Positions 24,280 through 32,310 of a DNA stretch of 46,002 nt are shown piece by piece. Position 1 is the first letter of the stretch. Each line of letters begins with the position of its first letter. Position numbers and translations under genes: made by a program. The notes beneath the pieces were generated by a model, which was given only the letters and a program-made list of their open reading frames with translations, was not told where the DNA came from and searched no databases. Source of the stretch: Pseudomonas graminis (GTDB taxonomy: Bacteria; Pseudomonadota; Gammaproteobacteria; Pseudomonadales; Pseudomonadaceae); the NCBI RefSeq assembly GCF_900111735.1, contig NZ_FOHW01000029.1, positions 1-46,002 of the forward strand. The letters are read 5' to 3'.

Positions 24280-25584
24280 TTAAAACACTCCCAGCAGCAG
24301 TGCGGTCAGGGTCATCAGCACCGATGCGGCAAACAGAAACGGAATGGTGAAGCGCTGGTGGTCGGCCAGCTCGACCTTGCACAGCCCGACCAGCAGGAAG
24401 GTCGCCGGCGTCAGCGGGCTGACTGGAAAGCCGGTGGTGTGCACGCCCAGCAGCGAAGCCTGGGCCACTTGCAGCGGGTCGACGCCCAGGGAGCGGCCGA
24501 CTTCAGCAATCACCGGCATCACGCCGAAATAAAAGGAATCGGGATCGAACAGCAGGCTCAGCGGCATCGACACGAAGCCCACCACCATCGGAATCAATTT
24601 GCCGTGACCGGCCGGGATCTGCGCCACCGCCACTTCGGCCATGGCCTTGAGCATGCCGGTGCCCTGCATGATGCCGGTGAACACCCCGGCCGCCAGAAGA
24701 ATGCTGGCCATGGTCAGGGCGGTCTTGGCGTGGGCATCAATGCGCGCGCGCTGGGCGTCGACGTTGGGGTAGTTGATGCACAGCGCCAGCACCGTGCCGA
24801 CCATGAACATCACCACCGGATCGACCCAGCCGGAGATCATTATTCCCATGACGGCGATGGTCAGCAGCAGGTTGAGCCAGAACAGCCGCGGCCGGCGCAG
24901 CACCGCTTCCTGTTCGGTCAGCACCCGCTGCGGCACCACATCGATGTGCTCGGCCGTGGTCTGAAAGCGGCCCAGCCCAAGACGCTTTTCTTCACGCCGA
25001 CCGAGCATCCAGGCACAGAAGAAGACAAATGCCAGGCCGACGATCTGCACCGGAATCAGCGGCTGAAACAGCTCGGACACCGGCACGTGCAGCGCCGCAG
25101 ACGAGCGCAGCACCGGCCCGGTCCACGGCAGGAAATTCACCCCCGCCGCCATCGCCGCGACGCAGGCCAGGATCCGCCGATCAATGCCCAGCCGCGTGTA
25201 CAGCGGCAGCATCGCAGGGATCGTCACCAGAAAGGTCACCGCGCCGGAGCCGTCGAGGTGCACCAGCAACGCCAGCAGCGCGGTACCGACGACAATCCGC
25301 GTAGGACGCGTGCCCACGGTGCGAAGGATGCGGTCGATAATCGGGTCGAGCATGCCCGCGTCGGTCATCACCCCAAAGAACAGGATGGCGAAGACGAACA
25401 TGCCGACCACCGGGGCGACGTTCTTGATTCCGGTGATGATGAAGCCGCTGGTTTGCAGGCCGAATCCGCCGATCAGCGCGGCGATGATGGGCAAGGCAAT
25501 CAGGGCGACCAGAGGCGAGAGGCGCTTGCTCATGACGGCAGCGAGCAGGCAGAGGATGGTAATGACACCGAGGATGGCGAGCAT
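24280..25584 (-). CDS. CitMHS-family transporter (citrate or related carboxylate)
   Basis: A 434-residue inner-membrane carrier with about twelve hydrophobic segments (MLAILGVITILCLLAAVMSK at the start; PVVGMFVFAILFFGVMTDAG; LVHLDGSGAVTFLVTIPAML). It matches the citrate-metal:proton symporter family (CitM/CitH). The ATG at 25584 has AGGA at 7-base spacing and is preferred to the start at 25644. The longer leader carries AAAACAACAACA, a possible Hfq/Crc catabolite-repression site. It is the first gene of an operon with AtuA-like proteins and divergent from a LysR gene. Whether it carries citrate, an isomer or a tricarboxylate analogue cannot be told. Confidence 0.9.
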   Translation of the reverse strand: MLAILGVITILCLLAAVMSKRLSPLVALIALPIIAALIGGFGLQTSGFIITGIKNVAPVVGMFVFAILFFGVMTDAGMLDPIIDRILRTVGTRPTRIVVGTALLALLVHLDGSGAVTFLVTIPAMLPLYTRLGIDRRILACVAAMAAGVNFLPWTGPVLRSSAALHVPVSELFQPLIPVQIVGLAFVFFCAWMLGRREEKRLGLGRFQTTAEHIDVVPQRVLTEQEAVLRRPRLFWLNLLLTIAVMGIMISGWVDPVVMFMVGTVLALCINYPNVDAQRARIDAHAKTALTMASILLAAGVFTGIMQGTGMLKAMAEVAVAQIPAGHGKLIPMVVGFVSMPLSLLFDPDSFYFGVMPVIAEVGRSLGVDPLQVAQASLLGVHTTGFPVSPLTPATFLLVGLCKVELADHQRFTIPFLFAASVLMTLTALLLGVF

Positions 25585-25697
25585 GGTTTGATCCTTTGTC
25601 GTCCCTGACCGGCGTGCGGCGGGATGAGCTGTTGTTGTTTTCATCGAGTATCGAAACGGGGGTAAGCTTTGTAAATTGAAATGTTCGGCGTCCTGCG

Positions 25698-25712
25698 TTC
25701 GGAAAATCCGAA
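25698..25712. promoter_or_regulatory. Palindromic LysR-type site in the citM-like/LysR divergent gap
   Basis: TTCGGAAAATCCGAA is a perfect 5-base inverted repeat with a 5-base spacer and fits T-N11-A. A further half-site, TTCGGAAAA, follows at 25734-25742, close to the LysR start codon, and TTCGGCG precedes at 25684. The arrangement suits an autoregulating LysR protein controlling the divergent operon. Confidence 0.6.
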
Positions 25713-25749
25713 TGGCGTGCGTACGGCAACTTCTTCGGAAAACTCAGCC

Positions 25750-26643
25750 ATGAAGAACTCGATCCAGCACATCCGCGCCTTTCTTGCCGTCGCCCGCACA
25801 GGCAGCTTTGCCAAGGCGGCCCTTGATCTGAACCTGTCGCCCTCCGCGCTGACCGTGCAGATCCAGCAGCTGGAAGAATGGCTCGGCGTTGCCTTGCTGG
25901 AGCGCAGCCCGCGCCAGGTCAGCCTGACCGCTGCCGGCCAGAACAATCGCGGGCCCATGGAGAAACTGCTGCTGGACCTGGACAACATCGTCAGCGGCTC
26001 GCGGGATCTCGCGGCGCTGCGCCGGGGCGTGGTGACCATCGCTGCCCTGCCCTCAATGTGTTCCGGCACGCTGCCGCCGATGCTGAAAGCCTTCCGCGAG
26101 CAATTTCCCGGCGTTGAGGTGCGTCTGCGTGACGTGGTCGCGCAGCGGATCGATGCGCTGGTGCGCGAGGGCGAAGTGGATTTCGGGCTGGGCGTGCGAT
26201 CACGCAGGGGCCACGGGCTGACGTTCGAGGTGGTGTTGGTCGACCGGCTCAGCCTGTTCGTTCCCGTTGATCATCCGCTGGCACGGGAACGCTCGATCAC
26301 GCTGCAGGCGCTGGCCGGGCAGCCGATCATCCTCACCGGTCGCGACAGCAGCGTGCGCGAGCGGGTGGAACAGTTATTTGCCGAAGAAGGGCTTGTTCTG
26401 ACGCCGGGGCTGGAAGCGAACTACATGTCGACGGTCATGGCGCTGGTGCGGCAAGGCCTGGGGATGACGTTGCTGCCGGAATCCGCCGACGAAGGCCGCG
26501 GCGATTTGACGCAGGTGCGGGTCGAGCATCCCGGGGTGTGTCGGGAGATCGGGCTGATTACCCGGACGGGTGTGAGCCTGAGCCCCGCAGCCCAGCGATT
26601 CGTCGAAACCATGAAGGACGCCCTGTCACCGCAACTACCGTAG
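25750..26643 (+). CDS. LysR-family regulator of the citM/AtuA-like operon
   Basis: A 297-residue LysR-type regulator. The winged helix-turn-helix (about 4-64) reads IQHIRAFLAVARTGSFAKAA and LNLSPSALTVQIQQLEEWLG, followed by the effector domain (VVTIAALPSMCSGTLPPMLK; LFVPVDHPLARE; MALVRQGLGMTLLPE). The ATG at 25750 is the conventional start. It is divergent from the transporter gene with a good LysR-type palindrome in the gap, so control of that operon in response to its substrate is the natural inference. Confidence 0.92.
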   Translation: MKNSIQHIRAFLAVARTGSFAKAALDLNLSPSALTVQIQQLEEWLGVALLERSPRQVSLTAAGQNNRGPMEKLLLDLDNIVSGSRDLAALRRGVVTIAALPSMCSGTLPPMLKAFREQFPGVEVRLRDVVAQRIDALVREGEVDFGLGVRSRRGHGLTFEVVLVDRLSLFVPVDHPLARERSITLQALAGQPIILTGRDSSVRERVEQLFAEEGLVLTPGLEANYMSTVMALVRQGLGMTLLPESADEGRGDLTQVRVEHPGVCREIGLITRTGVSLSPAAQRFVETMKDALSPQLP

Positions 26644-26665
26644 GGGCCGGCTTGCTGGCGAATGG
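26641..26665 (+). repeat. Single REP element
   Basis: TAGGGGCCGGCTTGCTGGCG immediately follows the LysR stop codon; this is a solitary half of the usual REP pair with one changed head base. Confidence 0.7.
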
Positions 26666-26820
26666 GCCGTCTTGGAGACGGATAGCGAAGACACACCGCG
26701 TTCGTCCGATCGCGTCCCGCAGCAATCCGGCTCTTACAGCCCGCGATTACCCGCGCCTGAACGGCAGCTGAACGCCTGCAGCACAAGCAGGGTTTTGCAA
26801 AAAAACCAGTACAGCCATTC

Positions 26821-26839
26821 AATAATGAGTATCATTATG
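26821..26839 (+). promoter_or_regulatory. Fur box of the efe operon
   Basis: AATAATGAGTATCATTATG matches the 19-base Fur consensus GATAATGATAATCATTATC at 15 of 19 positions and is almost palindromic. It lies about 80 bases upstream of the efeU start, where Fur-Fe(II) would block transcription. Confidence 0.88.
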
Positions 26840-26915
26840 TTACACAATGGCTGAATGCGAATGGCTACATGACGCATTCACGTCGCACACCCTACCAGAT
26901 CTGCACCGGTGATAA

Positions 26916-27797
26916 ATGCTCGTTCCTTTTTTGATCATGCTGCGCGAAGGGATTGAAGCCGCGCTTATCGTTGGCATCATTGCCAGTTACCTGAGACAGA
27001 CCGGCCGTGGCGAGTGGATGCCCGCGGTATGGATCGGCGTGTTCCTGGCCGTCGCGCTGGCGCTGTTCGTCGGTGGTGGTCTGGAGATGGTCAGCGCTGA
27101 ATTCCCGCAAAAGCAGCAGGAACTGTTTGAAGGCATCGTCGGCCTGGTTGCCGTGGTAATCCTCAGCTCGATGGTCGTGTGGATGCGCAAAGTTGCGCGC
27201 TCGGTCAAACATGACTTGCACCAGTCCCTGGACGCCGCGCTGGCCGGGTCGAGAAACCAGACCTACGCGCTGATCGGCATGGTGTTCTTCGCCGTGGCCC
27301 GCGAAAGCCTCGAAACCGTGTTCTTCCTGCTCGCCGTGTTCCAGCAGAGCGAAGGCGTGTCCGGCCCGCTGGGTGCGCTGTTCGGCCTGATCATTGCGGT
27401 GTGCATCGGCGTCGCCATCTACAAAGGCAGCATGCGCCTGAACCTGGGCAAGTTCTTCCGCTACACCGGCCTGTTCATCCTCGTCGTGGCGGCGGGCATT
27501 CTGTCCAACTCCGTGCGGTCCCTTCACGAAGCCGGGGTCTGGAACCACTTCCAGGACGTGGTTTTCGACATCAGCGCGACCCTGCCGATGGATGGCCCGA
27601 CCGGTTCGGTGCTGGCCGGCATGTTCGGTTATCAGGATGCGCCGACCGTCAGCGTGCTGGTGGCGTACCTGGCGTACCTGTTCTTTGCGCTGTTCCTGTT
27701 CTTCAAGCCTCAGGCGCGTGTGGTGAGTCTGCCCACCCGCCCGGCCCATGAACACGGTCACACTTCTTCCGTTACGAATTCAGTTACGAACAAATAA
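26916..27797 (+). CDS. efeU: Iron permease of the FTR1/EfeU family
   Basis: A 293-residue inner-membrane iron permease. The two glutamate motifs of the family are present: REGIE at 10-14 in the first helix and RESLE at about 129-133. About seven hydrophobic segments follow, and the C-terminus ends in a His-containing tail (RPAHEHGHTSS). It is the first gene of efeUOBM, placed behind a strong Fur box; efeO follows after 8 bases. In the family EfeU moves iron across the inner membrane after periplasmic handling by EfeO and EfeB. The ribosome binding site is weak. Confidence 0.95.
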   Translation: MLVPFLIMLREGIEAALIVGIIASYLRQTGRGEWMPAVWIGVFLAVALALFVGGGLEMVSAEFPQKQQELFEGIVGLVAVVILSSMVVWMRKVARSVKHDLHQSLDAALAGSRNQTYALIGMVFFAVARESLETVFFLLAVFQQSEGVSGPLGALFGLIIAVCIGVAIYKGSMRLNLGKFFRYTGLFILVVAAGILSNSVRSLHEAGVWNHFQDVVFDISATLPMDGPTGSVLAGMFGYQDAPTVSVLVAYLAYLFFALFLFFKPQARVVSLPTRPAHEHGHTSSVTNSVTNK

Positions 27798-27805
27798 GGG
27801 CACTC

Positions 27806-29017
27806 ATGAACTCCACTGCCAACGGCCTTCCTCCCAAGAAAGCCAAGCCATCTCGCGCCTTGCAGTTCGCCGTTGCAGGCTCGGTGATTTTGATGATCGC
27901 CGCCGGCGCCATGTTCTATTTCGCCTCCCAGGCCGCGCAGAAAAAGCGCATCGCCAACAGCGGCAATGAAACTGTCGTGACCATCAACGCGAAAAACTGC
28001 GAGCCGAATGCGATCACCGTGCCGGCCGGCAAGAACGCCTTCCGCATCGTCAACGCGTCGGATCGCGCTGTGGAGTGGGAAATCCTCGACGGCGTCCTCG
28101 TGGTGGAAGAGCGGGAAAACATCGTTCCGGGCCTGAGCCAGATCATCAACGCCAACTTGCAGCCGGGCGACTACGCCATCACCTGCGGCCTGCTGAGCAA
28201 CCCGCGCGGCACCCTGCACGTGACGCCGACCGCAGAATCGGATGCCGCCGCCAAAGCGCGTCCGTCGATGGTCGCCTTCATCGGCCCGCTGTCCGAGTAC
28301 CGCGTCTACCTGAGCACCCAGAGCAGCGCGCTGATCCGCGCGACGAACGATTTGCAACAGGCCATCGACAGTGGCGACCTGGCCCAGGCGCAGAAGGCCT
28401 ACGCCCCGGCCCGTGCTGCCTATCAGCGCATCGCCCCTGCGGCGCAGCGCCTGTCCGAGCTGGACAACGCAATCAACGCCCGCGCCGATTACTACGAAAA
28501 ACGCGAGCAGGATGCGGCCTTCGGCGGCTTCCACCGTATCGAATTCGGCCTGTTCTCACAGAAATCCGTCGATGGGCTGACGCCGGTCGTGCAAAAGCTG
28601 CAAACCGACATCGCCAGCCTGAAACAGCAACTGCTGGCCCAGAGCATCGCCCCCGAACAACTGGCGAGCATGGTCGTGCGCAACATGCGCAGCATCGCCG
28701 AGGTCCGCAACAACGGCGAAGAAGAACGCTACAGCCACCTCGACGTGAACGGTTTTGCCGCCAACCTGGAAGGCACGCGCAAGGTCATCGAGCTGCTGCG
28801 TCCACTGCTGGCCAAGTCGTCCGGCGACGTGCTGAAAAAGATCGACACCGCGAGCACCGCGCTGGATGACCAGTTGCTGATGCTCAAGACCGCCGACGGC
28901 TTCAAGCCGTACGACCAGGTCAGCACCGAACAACGAAAACAAATAGCAGACAAGGCCAAGGCACTGGCCGATGCACTCGATGGAATCGATCCGGCCCTCG
29001 GCCTCTCAGGCCTGTGA
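27806..29017 (+). CDS. efeO: Iron uptake protein EfeO (cupredoxin plus M75 domain)
   Basis: A 403-residue periplasmic protein. A hydrophobic N-terminal segment (about 18-38, FAVAGSVILMIAAGAMFYFA) acts as signal or anchor. A cupredoxin domain (about 50-140) follows with Cys in AKNCEPNAI and in YAITCGLL. The C-terminal M75/imelysin-like helical domain (about 160-400) carries FHRIEFGLF with the HxxE metal motif and EERYSHLDVNGFAANLEG. Both domains are present, as in the long form of EfeO. It lies between efeU and efeB and is predicted to bind iron (and perhaps copper) in the periplasm for EfeU. Confidence 0.95.
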   Translation: MNSTANGLPPKKAKPSRALQFAVAGSVILMIAAGAMFYFASQAAQKKRIANSGNETVVTINAKNCEPNAITVPAGKNAFRIVNASDRAVEWEILDGVLVVEERENIVPGLSQIINANLQPGDYAITCGLLSNPRGTLHVTPTAESDAAAKARPSMVAFIGPLSEYRVYLSTQSSALIRATNDLQQAIDSGDLAQAQKAYAPARAAYQRIAPAAQRLSELDNAINARADYYEKREQDAAFGGFHRIEFGLFSQKSVDGLTPVVQKLQTDIASLKQQLLAQSIAPEQLASMVVRNMRSIAEVRNNGEEERYSHLDVNGFAANLEGTRKVIELLRPLLAKSSGDVLKKIDTASTALDDQLLMLKTADGFKPYDQVSTEQRKQIADKAKALADALDGIDPALGLSGL

Positions 29018-29082
29018 GCGTGCCCGGGCGGGTGCCCCATGCGCCCGCCTGGCCTTGAAACCAGAGCGAAGACAGCATTCAC

Positions 29083-30399
29083 ATGAAAGATTCCGATTCG
29101 AAAAACGCGCCGATCTCCACAGACCGTCGCCGTGTCCTGATGGGCCTTGGTGCCGCAGGCGCAGCGGTCGCCGGTGCAAGCCTGACCGGCAACGCCTTCG
29201 CCGCCACCGCGCCGGCGCAGGTCACCGAAGCACCGAAGAGCGAAAAGACCCAGGACCACAACGCGTTCCACGGTCTGCATCAAAACGGCATCGTCAATCC
29301 GCGCCCTGCGGCCGGGATGATGGTCTCCTTCGACGTCCTGGCGCAGGACCGCGAAGACCTTGAGCGCATGTTCCGCACCTTGAACGAGCGCATTACGTTC
29401 CTCATGACCGGCGGCGCTGTGCCTCAGGTCGACCCGAAACTGCCACCACTGGATTCCGGCATCCTCGGCCCGGTGGTCACGCCGGACAACCTGACCATCA
29501 CCGTGTCGGTGGGCGACTCGCTGTTCGATGACCGCTTCGGCCTGGAATCCGTCAAACCCAAGCGTTTGCAGCGTATGGTCGGTTTCCCCAACGACGCGCT
29601 GGAAGCCGATTGCTGCCACGGCGACTTGAGCATTCAGTTCTGCTCGAACGCCCCGGACAGCAACATTCACGCTCTGCGCGACATCGTGAAAAACCTGCCG
29701 GACCTGCTGCTGGTGCGCTGGAAACAGGAAGGCACCGTGCCCGCCCAAGCCCCGCTGAAACCGGGTCAGGCGCCGGAAAGCGCGCGCAACTTCCTGGGTT
29801 TCCGCGATGGCTCGGCCAACCCGGATTCGAACAACCAGAAAACCATGAACGAGCTGGTCTGGGTGCAACCAGGCAGCGACGAACCGGCCTGGGCCGCCAA
29901 CGGCAGCTACCAGGCGGTGCGCATCATCCGCAACTTCGTCGAGCGCTGGGACCGTACCCCGCTGCAGGAACAGGAAGCCATCTTCGGCCGGGTCAAAACC
30001 ACCGGCGCGCCAATGGACGGCAAGACCGAAGCCGACGTCCCGAATTACCACAATGACCCGGCAGGCAAGATCACCAAGCTGGACTCACACATCCGCCTGG
30101 CCAACCCGCGCACGGCTGAAACCCAGCGCAACCTGATCCTGCGTCGCCCGTTCAACTACTCGAACGGCGTGAACAAGAACGGTCAGCTGGACATGGGGCT
30201 GCTGTTCATCTGCTACCAGGCGGATCTGGAGAAAGGCTTTATTACCGTGCAGACACGCCTCAACGGCGAGCCGCTGGAGGAGTACCTCAAGCCCATCGGC
30301 GGCGGGTATTTCTTCACCCTGCCGGGCGTGGTCGACAGCAACGATTTCATTGGCCGGTCGCTGTTGGCCGCCTCTGCCCACACAACAAAAACTGCCTGA
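29083..30399 (+). CDS. efeB: DyP-type deferrochelatase/peroxidase EfeB
   Basis: A 438-residue haem peroxidase of the dye-decolourising family. The Tat signal is clear (DRRRVLMGLGAAGAAVAG, then AFA near 45). The family motif GxxDG occurs as GFRDGSANPD, the proximal haem His lies in KLDSHIRLANPR, and the distal-side Arg region NLILRRPFNYSNG follows. It is exported folded with haem and, in the Efe system, oxidises Fe(II) or extracts iron from haem in the periplasm. It is the third gene of the operon, 65 bases after efeO. Confidence 0.95.
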   Translation: MKDSDSKNAPISTDRRRVLMGLGAAGAAVAGASLTGNAFAATAPAQVTEAPKSEKTQDHNAFHGLHQNGIVNPRPAAGMMVSFDVLAQDREDLERMFRTLNERITFLMTGGAVPQVDPKLPPLDSGILGPVVTPDNLTITVSVGDSLFDDRFGLESVKPKRLQRMVGFPNDALEADCCHGDLSIQFCSNAPDSNIHALRDIVKNLPDLLLVRWKQEGTVPAQAPLKPGQAPESARNFLGFRDGSANPDSNNQKTMNELVWVQPGSDEPAWAANGSYQAVRIIRNFVERWDRTPLQEQEAIFGRVKTTGAPMDGKTEADVPNYHNDPAGKITKLDSHIRLANPRTAETQRNLILRRPFNYSNGVNKNGQLDMGLLFICYQADLEKGFITVQTRLNGEPLEEYLKPIGGGYFFTLPGVVDSNDFIGRSLLAASAHTTKTA

Positions 30400-30426
30400 C
30401 ACCCCTTACCTCACAGGAAGAGCTCT

Positions 30427-31251
30427 ATGAAAAAGTCGCCTCTCGCGTTGTTGCTTACCTTTGGCGTATTGCAGACATCGATGTCCGCGTTCGCTGCCAC
30501 CGCGCCGCTGGACCTGGTCACGCCGGTTTCGGACTACAAAATCTACGTGACGGAAAACGTCGACACCCTGGCTGCCGACACCCAGAAGTTCACCGACGCG
30601 ATCAAGAAAGGCGACCTGGCGACCGCGAAGAAGCTGTTCCCTACCACGCGTCTGTCCTATGAGTCGATCGAGCCGATTGCCGAGCTGTTCAGCGACCTGG
30701 ACGCGTCGATCGACTCCCGCGAAGACGACCACGAGAACGGCGTGAAAGCTGAAGACTTCACCGGTTTCCACCGTCTGGAGTATGCGTTGTTCTCGCAGAA
30801 CACCACGAAAGATCAGGGTGTGTTCGCGGACAAGCTGTTGGCTGACGTGAAAGAGCTGCAGTCGCGTATCGCCGGCATCACCTTCCCGCCTGAGAAGGTC
30901 GTGGGCGGTGCTGCTGCGCTGATGGAGGAAGTGGCGGCGACGAAGCTGTCGGGCGAGGAAGATCGTTACAGCCATACCGATCTGTATGATTTCCAGGGCA
31001 ACGTCGACGGTTCGAAGAAGATCGTTGATCTGTTCAAGCCGCAGCTGGAGCAGTCGGACAAGGCGTTCGTGGCGAAGGTGGAGAAGAACTTCGCGACGGT
31101 GGACAAGATCCTGGCGAAGTACAAGACCAAGGACGGTGGCTATGAGACGTACGACAAGGTGAAGGAGCAGGATCGCAAGGCGCTGGCAGGTCCGGTCAAT
31201 ACGCTGGCGGAAGATCTGTCGCAGATGCGCGGGAAATTGGGTCTGAACTGA
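30427..31251 (+). CDS. efeM: EfeM: EfeO-like M75 protein without a cupredoxin domain
   Basis: A 274-residue periplasmic protein. A Sec signal peptide ends at AFA (21-23). The mature part is the M75 helical domain only, with HRLE at about 115-118 (HxxE metal motif) and GEEDRYSHTDLYDFQGNVDG, the same block as in EfeO. The lack of the N-terminal cupredoxin distinguishes it from the upstream EfeO and matches the short EfeM form known from Pseudomonas. Having both long and short forms in one operon suggests a relay or redundancy in iron binding. A strong terminator follows directly. Confidence 0.9.
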   Translation: MKKSPLALLLTFGVLQTSMSAFAATAPLDLVTPVSDYKIYVTENVDTLAADTQKFTDAIKKGDLATAKKLFPTTRLSYESIEPIAELFSDLDASIDSREDDHENGVKAEDFTGFHRLEYALFSQNTTKDQGVFADKLLADVKELQSRIAGITFPPEKVVGGAAALMEEVAATKLSGEEDRYSHTDLYDFQGNVDGSKKIVDLFKPQLEQSDKAFVAKVEKNFATVDKILAKYKTKDGGYETYDKVKEQDRKALAGPVNTLAEDLSQMRGKLGLN

Positions 31252-31264
31252 TTTCGATGCGATG

Positions 31265-31309
31265 AAAAGCCCGTTTGCCGAGTGATTGGCAAGCGGGCTT
31301 TTTGTTTTT
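31265..31309 (+). terminator. Rho-independent terminator of the efe operon
   Basis: AAAAGCCCGTTTGCC pairs with GGCAAGCGGGCTTTT around an 8-base loop and is followed by TGTTTTT. It starts 14 bases after the efeM stop. Confidence 0.93.
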
Positions 31310-31325
31310 CAGGGTTTGGAGGCCA

Positions 31326-31606
31326 GATCAAGTGCGTCGGCCTAACGGCCTCGGTTTCGCCTTCGGCGAGTTACTTGGAAAAGTCGAAAGTCGCACCATC
31401 CCCAAGTAACCAAAGGTGCCTGCTCCTGGTTTGGCCCCTCGTTCCTCGGGGTTCCTTCACTCCGGTCCCGCTCCGTGGGCCCGCGCCGAACGGACATCCA
31501 TGTCCTGGCGGCGCTCTCGCGGCATCCATGCCGCTCGACCCACTGCGCGAGACCTGCGTTCAGCCTGCACCCAAGTCGCGTTTGGCGGTGTCCGAGCCTT
31601 TTGCGT
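31326..31606 (-). repeat. Structured intergenic repeat, copy C (reverse orientation)
   Basis: This is the reverse complement of copy B over nearly the whole core. Hairpins (plus-strand positions): GGCC-TAAC-GGCC (31339-31350), GTTACTTGG/CCAAGTAAC (31370-31378 with 31402-31410, with a longer loop than in A and B), CCCC/GGGG (31435-31438 with 31448-31451), and GCGGCAT-CC-ATGCCGC (31519-31534). The tail end lies 17 bases past the efe terminator; the head end leads to a REP at about 31654-31680 through GATCTGCTTCTGATC-type sequence. Confidence 0.88.
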
Positions 31607-31653
31607 ATGAAGATCGCAAGCACATCAAAGACAGATCAGAAGCAGATCAAGGG

Positions 31654-31680
31654 CTTCCCGGCTGAAGCCAGTCCTACTCA
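31654..31680 (-). repeat. REP at the head of structured repeat copy C
   Basis: CTTCCCGGCTGAAGCCAGTCCTACT is the inverted form of the CCGGCTTCAGCCGG REP with one mismatch. The head of copy B is flanked by a REP in the same relative place. Confidence 0.8.
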
Positions 31681-31816
31681 GTGAGCGCGTTGTTTCAGTG
31701 GCACCTCGGGTAGGTGCAGGTAAGCACCTTCCAGGGGGCGGGCCCGAGAGGGTTATCAATTCAATTCCGACGATTGATTCTATAAATGTTAAGACTATTA
31801 GCACGGTGATTGTGAA
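31681..31816. other. AT-richer leader with nested inverted repeats
   Basis: CTCGGG and CCCGAG flank a GGTGC/GCACC stem (about 31707-31751), giving a possible nested hairpin; then an A/T-rich stretch (ATCAATTCAATTCC, TCTATAAATG) precedes the orphan gene at 31817. The composition clearly differs from the GC-rich surroundings. Confidence 0.5.
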
Positions 31817-32164
31817 ATGAACTCTGTTAAATACACTACTAAGGCCTACGTTGCGGAAGGCGCGCTAGCAGAAGTTGTGGTGAAAGTCATAGATGAGAGT
31901 GTGACTGACCTACTCAAAGCGTTGGGTTTCTCACCCGCGCCGGATAAGGGACAGAGAGCGCTGTCTTTAACTACCCCAAATCAAAGCGCTAAAGTAAAGG
32001 TTTTTGAAAAACTACGAGATGAAGGAGTGTGCTTTTCCGCTGGCCCGGATTGGTGTCCTGCCGACGTATTTGAATTCCTAAGAGATAACAACCTGTTGAC
32101 GGGACCGTACCGAAAAATAGCGTGGCGCGGACCGGGTGAGCCGGAAATAATTGAAAACTGTTAG
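31817..32164 (+). CDS. Orphan 115-residue protein, AT-richer than its neighbours
   Basis: A 115-residue soluble protein (MNSVKYTTKAYVAEGALAEV at the start, ending EPEIIENC) with no signal peptide or membrane segment. I do not recognise the family. It contains mixed alpha/beta-like text, three Cys and a central VFEKLRDEGVCFSAGPDWCP. Codon use is plainly different from neighbouring genes, with many A/T-ending codons (TCT, AAA, GAA, CTA, AGA), so horizontal acquisition is likely. It lies between the heads of two divergent copies of the structured repeat. Small size and isolation would suit an orphan immunity or antitoxin-type protein, but nothing in the sequence proves this. Confidence 0.65.
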   Translation: MNSVKYTTKAYVAEGALAEVVVKVIDESVTDLLKALGFSPAPDKGQRALSLTTPNQSAKVKVFEKLRDEGVCFSAGPDWCPADVFEFLRDNNLLTGPYRKIAWRGPGEPEIIENC

Positions 32165-32219
32165 CCAGCGATACAAAGTATTCGGTAAACGTGTACCTGT
32201 CCTATTGGTGCTAAAACGC

Positions 32220-32310
32220 TTCCCGGCTCAGCCGAGAAGCTTCTGCTTTCGCCTTTGATCTTCTACGGGATAGTACAGACGCCGCAAAACGCGACTTAGG
32301 TGCAGGCTGA
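32220..32310 (+). repeat. Structured intergenic repeat remnant, copy D
   Basis: It begins with a decayed REP (CTTCCCGGCTCAGCCGAGAAGC), continues through TTTGATCTTCTACG, and matches the head of copies B and C at ACGCGACTTAGGTGCAGGCTGA (about 32289-32310; quoted in two parts: ACGCGACTTAGG, TGCAGGCTGA). The match stops abruptly inside the broken HD-domain gene. Only the first quarter of the element remains. It is head-to-head with copy C across the orphan gene. Confidence 0.72.
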
